Assembly (NCBI GenBank): GCA_946482045.1
Contig: CAMLPZ010000122.1
Coordinates: forward strand, 1-11,734
Direction of reading: 5' to 3'
Length of the DNA: 11,734 nucleotides
From: an uncultured Asticcacaulis sp.
GTDB lineage: Bacteria; Pseudomonadota; Alphaproteobacteria; Caulobacterales; Caulobacteraceae
The position numbers and the translations under genes are program-made. The notes beneath the pieces are model-generated. The model had not been told where the DNA came from, ran no database searches, and saw nothing but the letters and a program-made list of their open reading frames with translations. Shown here in pieces: positions 1 through 6,052 of the stretch (positions are counted from its first letter, which is position 1; every line of letters starts with the position of its first letter).

Positions 1-198
1 CAGCCATGACCATCCACAGGTCGCATTGGCGGCGACAGCAACAAGATCGGAGACGATGCCAAGCCGGTCGCCGGTCAGACGGCCCAGGAAAAAGAAGGCA
101 ATCGCGCCGGTAAACAACGCGCCGTAGACATGGATGTCTTTCGGCCCCTTGCTGTCGGGAACTGGCGGCAGAGCAAAGATGTCGTGTGTCGCGGCCAA
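1..198 (-). CDS. N-terminal fragment of a membrane protein, possibly an AraC-type regulator (runs off left edge)
   Basis: The minus strand from 198 is open for 66 codons to the window edge, so only the amino terminus is visible. The start is a TTG at 198-196. A strong Shine-Dalgarno (GGGGAGG, complement of 205-211) lies six bases upstream, and an in-frame stop lies a little further upstream. The protein begins with a short polar, proline-containing segment (ALPPVPDSKGPKDIHVYG). A hydrophobic stretch (ALFTGAIAFFFLG) and a second hydrophobic run (IVSDLVAVAANATCGWSWL) follow, which look like the first membrane helices. From memory it resembles the membrane-anchored front part of helix-turn-helix regulators of Caulobacterales, but no DNA-binding domain is visible here, so that identity is a guess. 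It is divergent to the DUF2306 gene, and the gap holds an operator-like inverted repeat, which fits a regulator role. Confidence 0.55.
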   Translation of the reverse strand, partial: MAATHDIFALPPVPDSKGPKDIHVYGALFTGAIAFFFLGRLTGDRLGIVSDLVAVAANATCGWSWL

Positions 199-274
199 GA
201 CCCGCCTCCCCGTAGACGTCGCATCCTACACCATAGCGTGCCGATCCACGATAGACCCAAGGGGTGAAAATATA

Positions 275-296
275 TCGCCGATTTCCAAATCGGCGA
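275..296. promoter_or_regulatory. Inverted repeat in divergent intergenic region, candidate operator
   Basis: Arms TCGCCGATTT (275-284) and AAATCGGCGA (287-296) are perfectly complementary over 10 bp with a 2-base spacer. The site sits inside the 156-base gap between the minus-strand gene starting at 198 and the plus-strand gene starting at 355. No T-run follows on either strand, which argues against a terminator. The dyad length suits binding by a dimeric regulator. Which protein binds is unknown; the divergent partial gene is the natural suspect. Confidence 0.45.
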
Positions 297-354
297 GACG
301 ATCCCACCGGACACGGGAAATCTCCGGCCAGGTCGCGGCCATCGTCGCGATAAG

Positions 355-1176
355 ATGGAGACCGCACCTTACATGACACCACAAACACAACCCGCCGGCA
401 GCACCCTGCTCAAGCGTTCCGGCCTGATCTGGTACCTGACCGCCGCCGTCGGTCAGCTGGCCTTTGTCTGGATGATTATCGCCCACTATGGCCGCAAGAC
501 GATGAGCGGCAACTATCCCGCCTGGAACGATAAGCCGATCATCAAGGGATATGTCGAAGGCGACGTCGTCGGCAATATCATGTTTGCTGCCCACGTCCTG
601 CTGGCGGCGGTCATCACGATTGGCGGGCTGATACAGCTTGTCCCGTTCGTTCGTGCCCGGATGCCGGCTCTGCACCGTTGGAATGGCCGCCTGTTTCTCG
701 TTATCGCCTTTGTCATGGCGCTGGGTGGCCTGTGGTTGACCTGGGCCCGTGTGACCTATTTCACCGTCCTGCAAGCCATTCCGATCTCGATCGACGGCAT
801 CCTCATTCTTCTCTTCGGCGCCATCGCCTTGCGCCTGGCGATGAAGCGCCAGATCGACGCCCACCGGCTTTGGGCCATGCGGACCTTCATGGTCGTCAAT
901 GGCGTGTGGTTCCTTCGTATCGAGATCATGGGCTGGGCGGTCCTGACCGGCGGCTATGGCTTGACCGACACCCTGTCCGGTCCGCTCGACATCGCGCTGC
1001 AGTACGGCTGCTACCTCATTCCGCTGACGGTTCTGGAACTCTACTTCCTGGCCCAGCGCAGTCCCAGCGCCCTGACAAAGCGTCTGATCAGCGCCCTTGT
1101 CATCCTCTGGACCGCTTTCATGGCGGTGGGCATCGGCGGTGCGGTCGCCTTCATGTGGGGGCCGTACATGCTGTAG
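355..1176 (+). CDS. DUF2306 family integral membrane protein
   Basis: This is a polytopic inner-membrane protein of 273 residues resembling the DUF2306 (predicted membrane protein) family, whose biochemical role is unknown. About seven hydrophobic segments are visible, at roughly residues 23-43, 72-97, 111-130, 143-162, 175-198, 213-233 and 243-268. The features I associate with the family are here: H80 in a helix, the HRWNGR motif (H107), and DAHRLWAMR (H170), conserved histidine/arginine pairs near membrane boundaries. An ATG at 373 (residue 7) is an alternative start. A GGAG at 357-360 lies 12 bases before it, and nothing convincing lies before 355, so the exact start is uncertain. It is divergent to the partial gene at 1-198. 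Palindromic sequence follows the stop and may end transcription before the Hsp20 leader. Confidence 0.85.
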   Translation: METAPYMTPQTQPAGSTLLKRSGLIWYLTAAVGQLAFVWMIIAHYGRKTMSGNYPAWNDKPIIKGYVEGDVVGNIMFAAHVLLAAVITIGGLIQLVPFVRARMPALHRWNGRLFLVIAFVMALGGLWLTWARVTYFTVLQAIPISIDGILILLFGAIALRLAMKRQIDAHRLWAMRTFMVVNGVWFLRIEIMGWAVLTGGYGLTDTLSGPLDIALQYGCYLIPLTVLELYFLAQRSPSALTKRLISALVILWTAFMAVGIGGAVAFMWGPYML

Positions 1177-1224
1177 CCGGCGCCCCAAAAGTTTTCACGA
1201 CGATTGCGAAAAATTTTTCGCCGG
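1177..1224 (+). terminator. Palindromic segment after the DUF2306 gene, weak terminator candidate
   Basis: Immediately after the TAG, CCGGCG (1177-1182) can pair with CGCCGG (1219-1224). Within this lies a perfect 16-base palindrome, GCGAAAAATTTTTCGC (1206-1221). No T-run follows the outer stem, so termination would have to rely on the inner A/T tract. It may instead simply be bent or protein-binding DNA. Confidence 0.3.
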
Positions 1225-1229
1225 CCGCC

Positions 1230-1257
1230 CTTGAACGGCTATTTCGGGCTCCCAAAT
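1230..1257 (+). promoter_or_regulatory. Candidate heat-shock sigma-32 promoter for the Hsp20 gene
   Basis: CTTGAAC (1230-1236) and CCCAAAT (1251-1257) are separated by 14 bases. They match the sigma-32 (RpoH) pattern of CTTGAAA, 13-17 bases, CCCATnT at most positions. The gene downstream is a small heat shock protein, a classical RpoH target. The predicted transcript would have a 5' leader of roughly 130 bases. Confidence 0.55.
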
Positions 1258-1287
1258 CATAGAGCGAAGGCGCCGCTGACGGGCCTT

Positions 1288-1310
1288 CTTGAACGGCAGC
1301 ATCGCCCATT
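1288..1310 (+). promoter_or_regulatory. Second sigma-32-like box pair, short spacing
   Basis: A second CTTGAACGGC decamer, identical to the one at 1230-1239, lies 58 bases downstream of it. It is followed by CCCATT at 1305-1310. The gap after the seven-base box is only 10 bases, shorter than the usual sigma-32 spacing. It may be a weak tandem promoter or a decayed duplicate. Confidence 0.35.
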
Positions 1311-1346
1311 CGGGGATGTGGATGTCTTTCAAAATCAAACCTTTAT

Positions 1347-1398
1347 GGACGACGTACTCCGTCCGTAAGGCACTCGCTTTTTGATGAGGAGAGCCCCT
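1347..1398 (+). promoter_or_regulatory. ROSE-like RNA thermometer candidate in the Hsp20 leader
   Basis: The last 52 bases before the Hsp20 ATG can form two hairpins. The first is GGACG (1347-1351) with CGTCC (1360-1364). The second, at 1373-1391, pairs CTCGCT (1373-1378) with the Shine-Dalgarno AGGAG (1387-1391). It uses the TCGCT pentamer (1374-1378) opposite AGGA with the central G unpaired. This is the hallmark of ROSE elements, in which a conserved U(U/C)GCU masks the Shine-Dalgarno until heat melts it. ROSE elements are well known upstream of Hsp20 genes in alphaproteobacteria. The match is by eye, without a covariance-model score. Confidence 0.5.
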
Positions 1399-1875
1399 AT
1401 GCGTACCGCTATCGATTTCTCGCCCCTGTACCGTTCGGCTGTTGGGTTTGACCGTCTGGTCAACCTGCTCGACACCGCCACACGCTCAGACGCCGCGCCG
1501 GGCTGGCCGCCGTACAATATCGAACGCTTCGCGTCCGAAGACGGTCAGAGCGACACCTACCGCATCGAGATCGCCGTCGCCGGTTTCCGTCCTGACCAGT
1601 TGAATATCGAGGTCAAGGAAAACGTTTTGACCGTGACCGGCAAGAAGGACGGCGACGACGCTAACCGTACCTTCCTGCATCGCGGCCTGGCCGAGCGCAG
1701 CTTTGAACGCCGCTTCCAGCTTCATGACCATATCCGCGTAACGGATGCCGAACTGGCCAATGGCTTGCTGTCGGTCGGTCTCAAGCTCGAAGTGCCGGAA
1801 GCCAAGAAGGCCAAGCAGATCGCCATCAAGACTGGCGGCAATGACGCCCAGCCGGTTCTCCAGGCCGCCGAGTAA
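1399..1875 (+). CDS. Small heat shock protein, Hsp20/alpha-crystallin family (IbpA-like)
   Basis: This is an ATP-independent holdase chaperone of the cytoplasm that keeps heat-denatured proteins soluble for refolding by DnaK/ClpB. The 159-residue product has the short IbpA-type amino terminus (DFSPLYRSAVGFDRL). An alpha-crystallin domain follows from about residue 35 (PPYNIE) to about 142, including the strand segment LTVTGKK, the HRGLAERSFERRF segment, and ANGLLSVGLKLEVPE. An I-x-I oligomerisation motif (IAI) follows near residue 146. The ATG at 1399 is chosen over the in-frame TTG (1381) and ATG (1384) because GAGGAG at 1386-1391 lies seven bases before it. Sigma-32-like boxes and a possible RNA thermometer upstream point to double control, transcriptional and translational, by heat. 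Confidence 0.95.
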   Translation: MRTAIDFSPLYRSAVGFDRLVNLLDTATRSDAAPGWPPYNIERFASEDGQSDTYRIEIAVAGFRPDQLNIEVKENVLTVTGKKDGDDANRTFLHRGLAERSFERRFQLHDHIRVTDAELANGLLSVGLKLEVPEAKKAKQIAIKTGGNDAQPVLQAAE

Positions 1876-1887
1876 GGCCTGACCTAC

Positions 1888-1912
1888 CCGGCGCCGTATC
1901 CCCCGGCGCCGG
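1888..1912 (+). terminator. Hairpin after the Hsp20 gene, probable terminator
   Basis: CCGGCGCC (1888-1895) and GGCGCCGG (1905-1912) form an 8-bp all-GC stem with a 9-base loop, starting 12 bases after the stop codon. The following 20 bases are pyrimidine-rich with an interrupted T-run rather than a clean one, so strength is uncertain. The rest of the convergent gap to 2032 holds a run of seven T at 2017-2023 without a convincing stem, and nothing else. Confidence 0.5.
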
Positions 1913-2032
1913 CACTCCCTCTGTTTCTTCCTAAACTTCCGCGGCCTTCCGGTCCGGCAGACGCGTTGCGCCTTTTTATCCCCCTGGGGCGCACCACTGC
2001 CGGAAACCTGAAGGTCTTTTTTTGCGTGCTTG

Positions 2033-3220
2033 TTATGCCCGCCGTGCGATGGCGAGCAGGACAAGGGCCGCACTGCTGAGCACCAGGAAACCGGCGGTCA
2101 TCGGGATAACCGTGTCGTTGTAAAGCTGGCCGATAAAGGTGCCGAGGCAGATCGAAATCACCGACGCGGTCGAGCCAATGATCGCCGAGGCAATGCCGGC
2201 GATGTGGCCCATGGGCTCCATCGCCAGAGCATTGAGATTGCCGAACAAAAACCCCATGCAGAAGAAGACACAACCGACATAGGCGACAAACATCCACAAT
2301 GTCGTGGGCATGATCAGGTTTACGCCAAGGAACACCGCCGAACATATGACAATCGCTGCAAAGGCTATGGCAACAATGCGCAGCATGCCCATGCGCTCAA
2401 CGATGCGGGAATTGCTCAGCGATGAGACGCCAAAGGTCAGGGCCAGCCCGCCGAAATAGAGGGCGAACGCCTTTCCGACGCCGAAATGTTCCTGGAATAT
2501 CTGCTGGCTGGAATTGAGATAGCCGGTCATGCCGCCGAAGATCAGTGCGCTGGCCAGCATATAGCAGACCGTGCGGCGATGGCCGAAGACAGTCGCGGCC
2601 CCGCCGATCATGTGTTCAATGCTGAACGAAATGCGCTTTTCCGGCGGCAAGGTTTCTTCCAGACGGATGGTCACCCACGCCATCACTACCAAGGCGTAGA
2701 CGATGAACATCACGAAGATATAGCGCCACGAGGCGAACGACAGGATGGCGACCCCCAGGCTGGGTGCGACAGCCGGAACCATGATGAAGATCATCATGAC
2801 CAGCGACATGACGCGCCCCATGGCACTGCCGCTATATTTATCACGCACGATCGACATGGTCGAGACATAGGGGCCAGACACGCCGAGCCCCTGCAAAAAA
2901 CGCCCGATCAGCAGGACTTCGATGCTGTCGGCCAGGACGCAAACCACGCTGCCGATCAGATAGAGCACAATGGTCAGATAGATTACGCGCTTGCGGCCCA
3001 GCGCATCCGACAGCGGCCCGCAGATCAGTTGGCCAACCGCCATGCCGGCGAAGATCGAACTGATGATGAACTGCGCCTGATTGGGGTTGGTGAGCCCCAG
3101 GTCGTCGCCAATGATGCCAAGCGCCGGCAGCATGGCGTCGATAGAGATCGCCACGACCGACATCATCACGGCCATCAGCGCGACGAATTCCGCGCCGCTT
3201 TTCTTGCTGTCGATGGTCAT
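2033..3220 (-). CDS. MFS multidrug efflux transporter, Bcr/CflA (DHA1) family
   Basis: This is a proton-driven drug exporter of the inner membrane, 395 residues, the usual size for Bcr/CflA proteins. Twelve hydrophobic segments can be laid out from about residue 11 to 392. MFS motif A is present in the loop between helices 2 and 3 (GPLSDALGRKR, 68-78). The segment RFLQGLGVSGPYVSTMSIVRD (107-127) matches the helix 4 signature of this subfamily with its terminal Arg-Asp. VPAVAPSLG (148-156) matches the helix 5 antiporter motif region. The start is the ATG at 3220; a weak GGGAA precedes it. It lies 76 bases after the TfoX-domain gene on the same strand and may be co-transcribed. The substrate cannot be told from sequence; bicyclomycin, chloramphenicol or other small drugs are family precedents. 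Confidence 0.94.
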   Translation of the reverse strand: MTIDSKKSGAEFVALMAVMMSVVAISIDAMLPALGIIGDDLGLTNPNQAQFIISSIFAGMAVGQLICGPLSDALGRKRVIYLTIVLYLIGSVVCVLADSIEVLLIGRFLQGLGVSGPYVSTMSIVRDKYSGSAMGRVMSLVMMIFIMVPAVAPSLGVAILSFASWRYIFVMFIVYALVVMAWVTIRLEETLPPEKRISFSIEHMIGGAATVFGHRRTVCYMLASALIFGGMTGYLNSSQQIFQEHFGVGKAFALYFGGLALTFGVSSLSNSRIVERMGMLRIVAIAFAAIVICSAVFLGVNLIMPTTLWMFVAYVGCVFFCMGFLFGNLNALAMEPMGHIAGIASAIIGSTASVISICLGTFIGQLYNDTVIPMTAGFLVLSSAALVLLAIARRA

Positions 3221-3296
3221 GACTTTTCCCGTGGCTGTACTGGCATTCGACTACCGGCGGTTAGCCACCGCGTCTACAGGATTTTGTCAGCAGGAC

Positions 3297-3629
3297 CTAT
3301 TTTGCCGGCAAGGTTTCGACGAAGCGCCGCGCCAGTGTGATCCAGTCTTCCAGCGTGTCCTGAGCATCGGCTTCCCGCACGAAGACAAAGCCCTTCATGA
3401 CCCGGCCGCCCATCTCCATCTGCACGGCACCGCGGCTGATGGCTTCCGCGACCTGATCGGGGCCGACGCGGAACATGAAACGGTCGCCTTCTGCGTCGCG
3501 GCCGACAGCGCCCAGCATATTGCCGTCGAGCATGAAGACCAGACCGCCCATCATGCGCTTTTCGACAATGCGGGCGCCTTGTCCCAGGGCATCGCGAAAA
3601 CGCAGGGCCAGCAATTCACTATAGGCCAT
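3297..3629 (-). CDS. TfoX/Sxy N-terminal-domain protein
   Basis: This is a 110-residue protein consisting of a single TfoX N-terminal domain (about residues 5-100), with the typical core RMMGGLVFMLDGNMLGAVG at 25-43. In Haemophilus and Escherichia, TfoX/Sxy co-activates competence genes with CRP. Stand-alone short versions in alphaproteobacteria have no established role, so competence should not be assumed. The start at 3629 is supported by GAGAGGG (complement of 3637-3643) with a 7-base spacer. That Shine-Dalgarno overlaps a palindrome at 3643-3654. Its neighbours are a pentapeptide-repeat gene 62 bases upstream and an MFS exporter 76 bases downstream, all on the same strand. Confidence 0.9.
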   Translation of the reverse strand: MAYSELLALRFRDALGQGARIVEKRMMGGLVFMLDGNMLGAVGRDAEGDRFMFRVGPDQVAEAISRGAVQMEMGGRVMKGFVFVREADAQDTLEDWITLARRFVETLPAK

Positions 3630-3642
3630 GACTGCGCCCTCT

Positions 3643-3654
3643 CATCCGCGGATG
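3643..3654. repeat. Perfect palindrome touching the TfoX-gene Shine-Dalgarno
   Basis: CATCCGCGGATG at 3643-3654 is a perfect 12-base palindrome. With a small bulge the stem can extend into the flanking TCT/AGA bases. In the minus-strand transcript the hairpin sits directly against the GAGAGGG of the TfoX-domain gene. It could therefore be an operator or a weak translational mask. Confidence 0.4.
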
Positions 3655-3691
3655 GGAGAGCCTAAGACCGGGTTACAGCGATGACAAGGGG

Positions 3692-4951
3692 TTAGCTGGC
3701 CAACTGGCCGCGCAGGCCGACGCAGGTCACATGTTCGAGCTGTTCCAGGTTCATACTGGCGTTTTCGAGATTGGCGCGTGACAGATCAGCACCGTCCAGC
3801 TTGACCAGCTTCAATTCAGCGCCCGCAAAATTGACACCGCGCAGCCGCGCTTCGCGCAAATCCGCCGGCAGCATGCGGTCCTTGGCGATCATCAGCGCGC
3901 CAAGATTGGCGCCTTGCAGGTTGGCGCCGTCCAGCCGCGCCTTGTACAGCCGGACCCCGCGCAGGTCAGCGCCCTGGAGATTGCAGTTGCGCAGGTCAGC
4001 CTCTTCGAGGTGCGCGCCCTGAAGCTGGACGTCACGCATGTCGAGGCCATAGAAGACCGCGCCCTTGGCAGACAGGGCCGTCAGGTTCAGTCCCTTGATC
4101 GAACCGAGCGCACGCAGGTCGGCCTTGTCGAAGGTCGACGGCTTGCCTTCCTTGCCAAGCGTATCGACCCACTTGGCGTGGTCGTGCAGCATCTCGCCAT
4201 AGGGCAGCGCCTTGATGTCAGTGCCGACGACCTTGTCGGTCAAAACGCCGCTCATGTCGGTCTGGCTGACACGCCACGAATCCGTCTTGGCGTTGATCAG
4301 CACCGCGTCCTTAAGCGAGGCACCCGACAGGTCCGCCCCCGACAGGTCGGCCCCGGCCAGGTCGACATTGTTCATGATCGCCTGTTTCAGGTTGGCGCGC
4401 ACCAGCTTGCACTGCTTCATGACGGCGTCGGTGAAATCGGCCTTCATGGCCTGGATGCCCGACAGCTTGGAGCGCTCGAGGTTGGCGCCACGCAGGTTGG
4501 CGTAGGTGGCTTCGGCCGTCCGCATCGAGATTTCGACATAGGACAGGCCCGTGGCCTTGTCCGGCAGGGCCAAGGCGCCTTCGCGCAGATCGGCCTCATA
4601 GAGATCGACGCCCGACAGGTTGGCGCCACGCAGGCAGGCGCCGCGCAGATCGACACGGCGCATGGAGGCGCCCGTCAGATTGGCCAGCTGCAGGTCGGCG
4701 CAGAACAGGTTGGATTTGTCGAGAATGACACCGGCCATGTCACAGTCGGTCAGGATGGCAGCGGTGAAGTCGGCGTCTTGCAGGTTACGACCACGCAGAG
4801 AGAGGCCCGACAGGTCGCACCAGGCAAAAACCGCCCGTGCCCCACCAGGCTTGCAGGCAAAAAAGCGCTCATGCTTGACGCATATCTGGTCGATCTGGAC
4901 CTGCGTCAGCTTGGTATACTTCTTTTCGCCCGAAGTGGCGCTCATGAACAC
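3692..4951 (-). CDS. Pentapeptide-repeat protein with three repeat blocks
   Basis: The 419-residue product is dominated by A(D/N)LxG-type pentapeptides, which fold as a right-handed quadrilateral beta-helix. Repeats occur in three blocks, about residues 45-128, 148-222 and 274-402. Between them lie a short break (about 129-147) and a longer non-repeat insert (about 223-273) with the segment LHDHAKWVDTLGKEGK. The amino terminus (TQVQIDQICVKHERFF...PGGARAVFAW) is a non-repeat cap. No signal peptide or membrane helix is seen, so it is probably cytoplasmic. Function is unknown; some relatives mimic DNA and protect gyrase, but nothing here shows that. The GTG at 4951 has AGGA five bases upstream; the ATG at 4945 is an alternative with longer spacing. 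It follows the deaminase gene by 42 bases and is probably in its operon. Confidence 0.92.
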   Translation of the reverse strand: MFMSATSGEKKYTKLTQVQIDQICVKHERFFACKPGGARAVFAWCDLSGLSLRGRNLQDADFTAAILTDCDMAGVILDKSNLFCADLQLANLTGASMRRVDLRGACLRGANLSGVDLYEADLREGALALPDKATGLSYVEISMRTAEATYANLRGANLERSKLSGIQAMKADFTDAVMKQCKLVRANLKQAIMNNVDLAGADLSGADLSGASLKDAVLINAKTDSWRVSQTDMSGVLTDKVVGTDIKALPYGEMLHDHAKWVDTLGKEGKPSTFDKADLRALGSIKGLNLTALSAKGAVFYGLDMRDVQLQGAHLEEADLRNCNLQGADLRGVRLYKARLDGANLQGANLGALMIAKDRMLPADLREARLRGVNFAGAELKLVKLDGADLSRANLENASMNLEQLEHVTCVGLRGQLAS

Positions 4952-4993
4952 TGGCGTCCTGACAATACGAACGTTCAGGCTGACACAAAATGA

Positions 4994-5587
4994 TTAATAT
5001 TTGGCTGTGGAGTCTATTAGTCCTGAATCTACAATACGTTGTGCTTCCGCGGAGTCGGGGCGAACATAGAGGTGACGATAGCCTCTGTCGGCCCAGTCCT
5101 TAAGGTCGGTTGGCGCGCCGGTAAACTCTGCGTCGAAGCCATTCGGCGTGTCGGAGATTTTGACGAGCGGCAGGCCGGTCCTCAGCCAGTGGGCGAAGGG
5201 CGCGATCAGGTAAGCGGCTTCGTTTTCCAAAAGGCCCTGTTCGACCGTGATACCGGCATCCTTCAACCGCTGCGGGCCTTTGTGGGAGGCATAGGGCGAG
5301 GGATCGGTGCAGGCATAGATTACTCGTGCGACCTTTGCGTCGACCAGCCTCTGCGAGCACGAACAGGCGCCGGTCGAGCGTTCACCGCAGGGCTCTAAGG
5401 TAACATAGGCAGTGGCGCCTTGGGCTTTGCTGCCTGCGATCTCCAACGCTGCTTCTTCGGCATGTGGCCGGCCACCGTCGCCGGTGGCGCCTTCGGCAAT
5501 GACCATACCATCTTTGACAATCACACAGCCAACAGGCGGATTAGGCCATGTCTTGCCGGGCCTTGCTAACGCAATGGCCTGAAGCAT
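4994..5587 (-). CDS. RibD-type cytidine-deaminase-fold protein lacking the reductase domain (internal start of the fused frame)
   Basis: From the ATG at 5587 the product is 197 residues. It matches the deaminase half of RibD, which deaminates a pyrimidine intermediate in riboflavin synthesis. Zinc-site motifs are present: PHAEE (H42, catalytic E44) and TLEPC (C67), with the third ligand C75 or C77 in GACSC. The spacing differs from the usual PCxxxGRTPPC, so this is a divergent RibD-like subfamily. The reductase domain of bifunctional RibD (about 360 residues) is absent; only about 55 residues follow the deaminase core. Riboflavin synthesis is therefore not assured and the substrate is uncertain. 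GGAGAGGGG lies four bases before this ATG and belongs to the adjacent repeat, making independent initiation likely. The pentapeptide gene follows by 42 bases. Confidence 0.72.
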   Translation of the reverse strand: MLQAIALARPGKTWPNPPVGCVIVKDGMVIAEGATGDGGRPHAEEAALEIAGSKAQGATAYVTLEPCGERSTGACSCSQRLVDAKVARVIYACTDPSPYASHKGPQRLKDAGITVEQGLLENEAAYLIAPFAHWLRTGLPLVKISDTPNGFDAEFTGAPTDLKDWADRGYRHLYVRPDSAEAQRIVDSGLIDSTAKY

Positions 5588-6052
5588 TAGTCCCCTCTCC
5601 CCGCTCGCGGGGAGAGGGGTAGGGTGAGGGGCAATCCGGTCTGTCAACGCGGGATAAAACTGAAATTCTGGCGACCGGACCAAGTCATGTATCTGACCGT
5701 CGCAAATCGCGGCAATGGTCTCCAGAACAGATTCCAGCGGGCCGCCTGTCGAAAACCGCGCAACCGACCAACCAAGTTCGTTCATATACTTATTGCGCAC
5801 CTCATCGGCATGGCTACCGATGTGCTGGCTTCCATCAAGTTCAACGACCAAAGCGCTATCGCGGCACGCAAAATCCGCGAAGTACGGCCCGATGCCCAAC
5901 TGCCTTACAAACTTCCGGCCATTCAACTGCCGATTACGCAAGGCGTGCCACAAACGCGCTTCGCCACTATTGTCCGCCTGACGCAGACTCCTGGCCCTGT
6001 CTGTGCGTTTTTCCCGCGGTCCTCGCATATGGCGCCGGCAGTTGCCCCTCAC
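4994..6052 (-). CDS. DUF559 (Vsr-like) nuclease reading in frame into a RibD-type deaminase
   Basis: One open frame contains two unrelated domains. Numbered from the ATG at 6028, residues 12-110 are a DUF559 domain of the Vsr/PD-(D/E)XK-like nuclease fold. Candidate active-site residues are E23 (SGEARLW), D52 (YFADFAC), E63 and D65 (VVELDG), and Q68-H69. Residues 133-147 (APHPTPLPASGERGL) are encoded by a palindromic repeat. Residues 148-344 are the deaminase described separately. Two starts are possible. A GTG at 6052 has GGGGAGAGGG five bases upstream, both inside the upstream repeat copy. The ATG at 6028 gives the usual DUF559 beginning MRGP but has no good Shine-Dalgarno. The usual RFWNN-like ending of the domain is altered here (RFSTGG), so activity is uncertain. 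No stop separates the domains, so a nuclease-initiated product must be the fusion. Confidence 0.7.
   Translation of the reverse strand: MRGNCRRHMRGPREKRTDRARSLRQADNSGEARLWHALRNRQLNGRKFVRQLGIGPYFADFACRDSALVVELDGSQHIGSHADEVRNKYMNELGWSVARFSTGGPLESVLETIAAICDGQIHDLVRSPEFQFYPALTDRIAPHPTPLPASGERGLMLQAIALARPGKTWPNPPVGCVIVKDGMVIAEGATGDGGRPHAEEAALEIAGSKAQGATAYVTLEPCGERSTGACSCSQRLVDAKVARVIYACTDPSPYASHKGPQRLKDAGITVEQGLLENEAAYLIAPFAHWLRTGLPLVKISDTPNGFDAEFTGAPTDLKDWADRGYRHLYVRPDSAEAQRIVDSGLIDSTAKY
5589..5634 (+). repeat. 46-base palindromic (REP-like) repeat, left copy
   Basis: A 13-bp perfect stem, CCCCTCTCCCCGC (5592-5604) with GCGGGGAGAGGGG (5607-5619), is followed by the asymmetric tail TAGGGTGAGGGGCAA (5620-5634). 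It is the inverted partner of the copy at 6042-6087. On the minus strand it encodes the linker PHPTPLPASGERG and supplies the deaminase Shine-Dalgarno. Confidence 0.9.

Noticed and set aside
226..1188. A 320-codon open frame on the minus strand
   Set aside because: It lies antisense to the DUF2306 gene, is rich in D, H, Q, R and G, and has no recognisable fold. The plus-strand frame has clear membrane helices.
2006..2023. Run of seven T after ACCTGAAGGT, as a strong terminator of the Hsp20 gene
   Set aside because: The stem would leave only a two-base loop, so a stable hairpin cannot form. The GC-rich hairpin at 1888-1912 is the better candidate.
2486..3340. A 284-codon plus-strand frame
   Set aside because: Antisense shadow of the MFS transporter with an unnatural His/Asp/Gln/Arg-rich composition.
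3914..4993. A 359-codon plus-strand frame with apparent VQL/VGA repeats
   Set aside because: The periodicity is the complement of the pentapeptide repeats on the minus strand; no ribosome binding site or independent family is seen.
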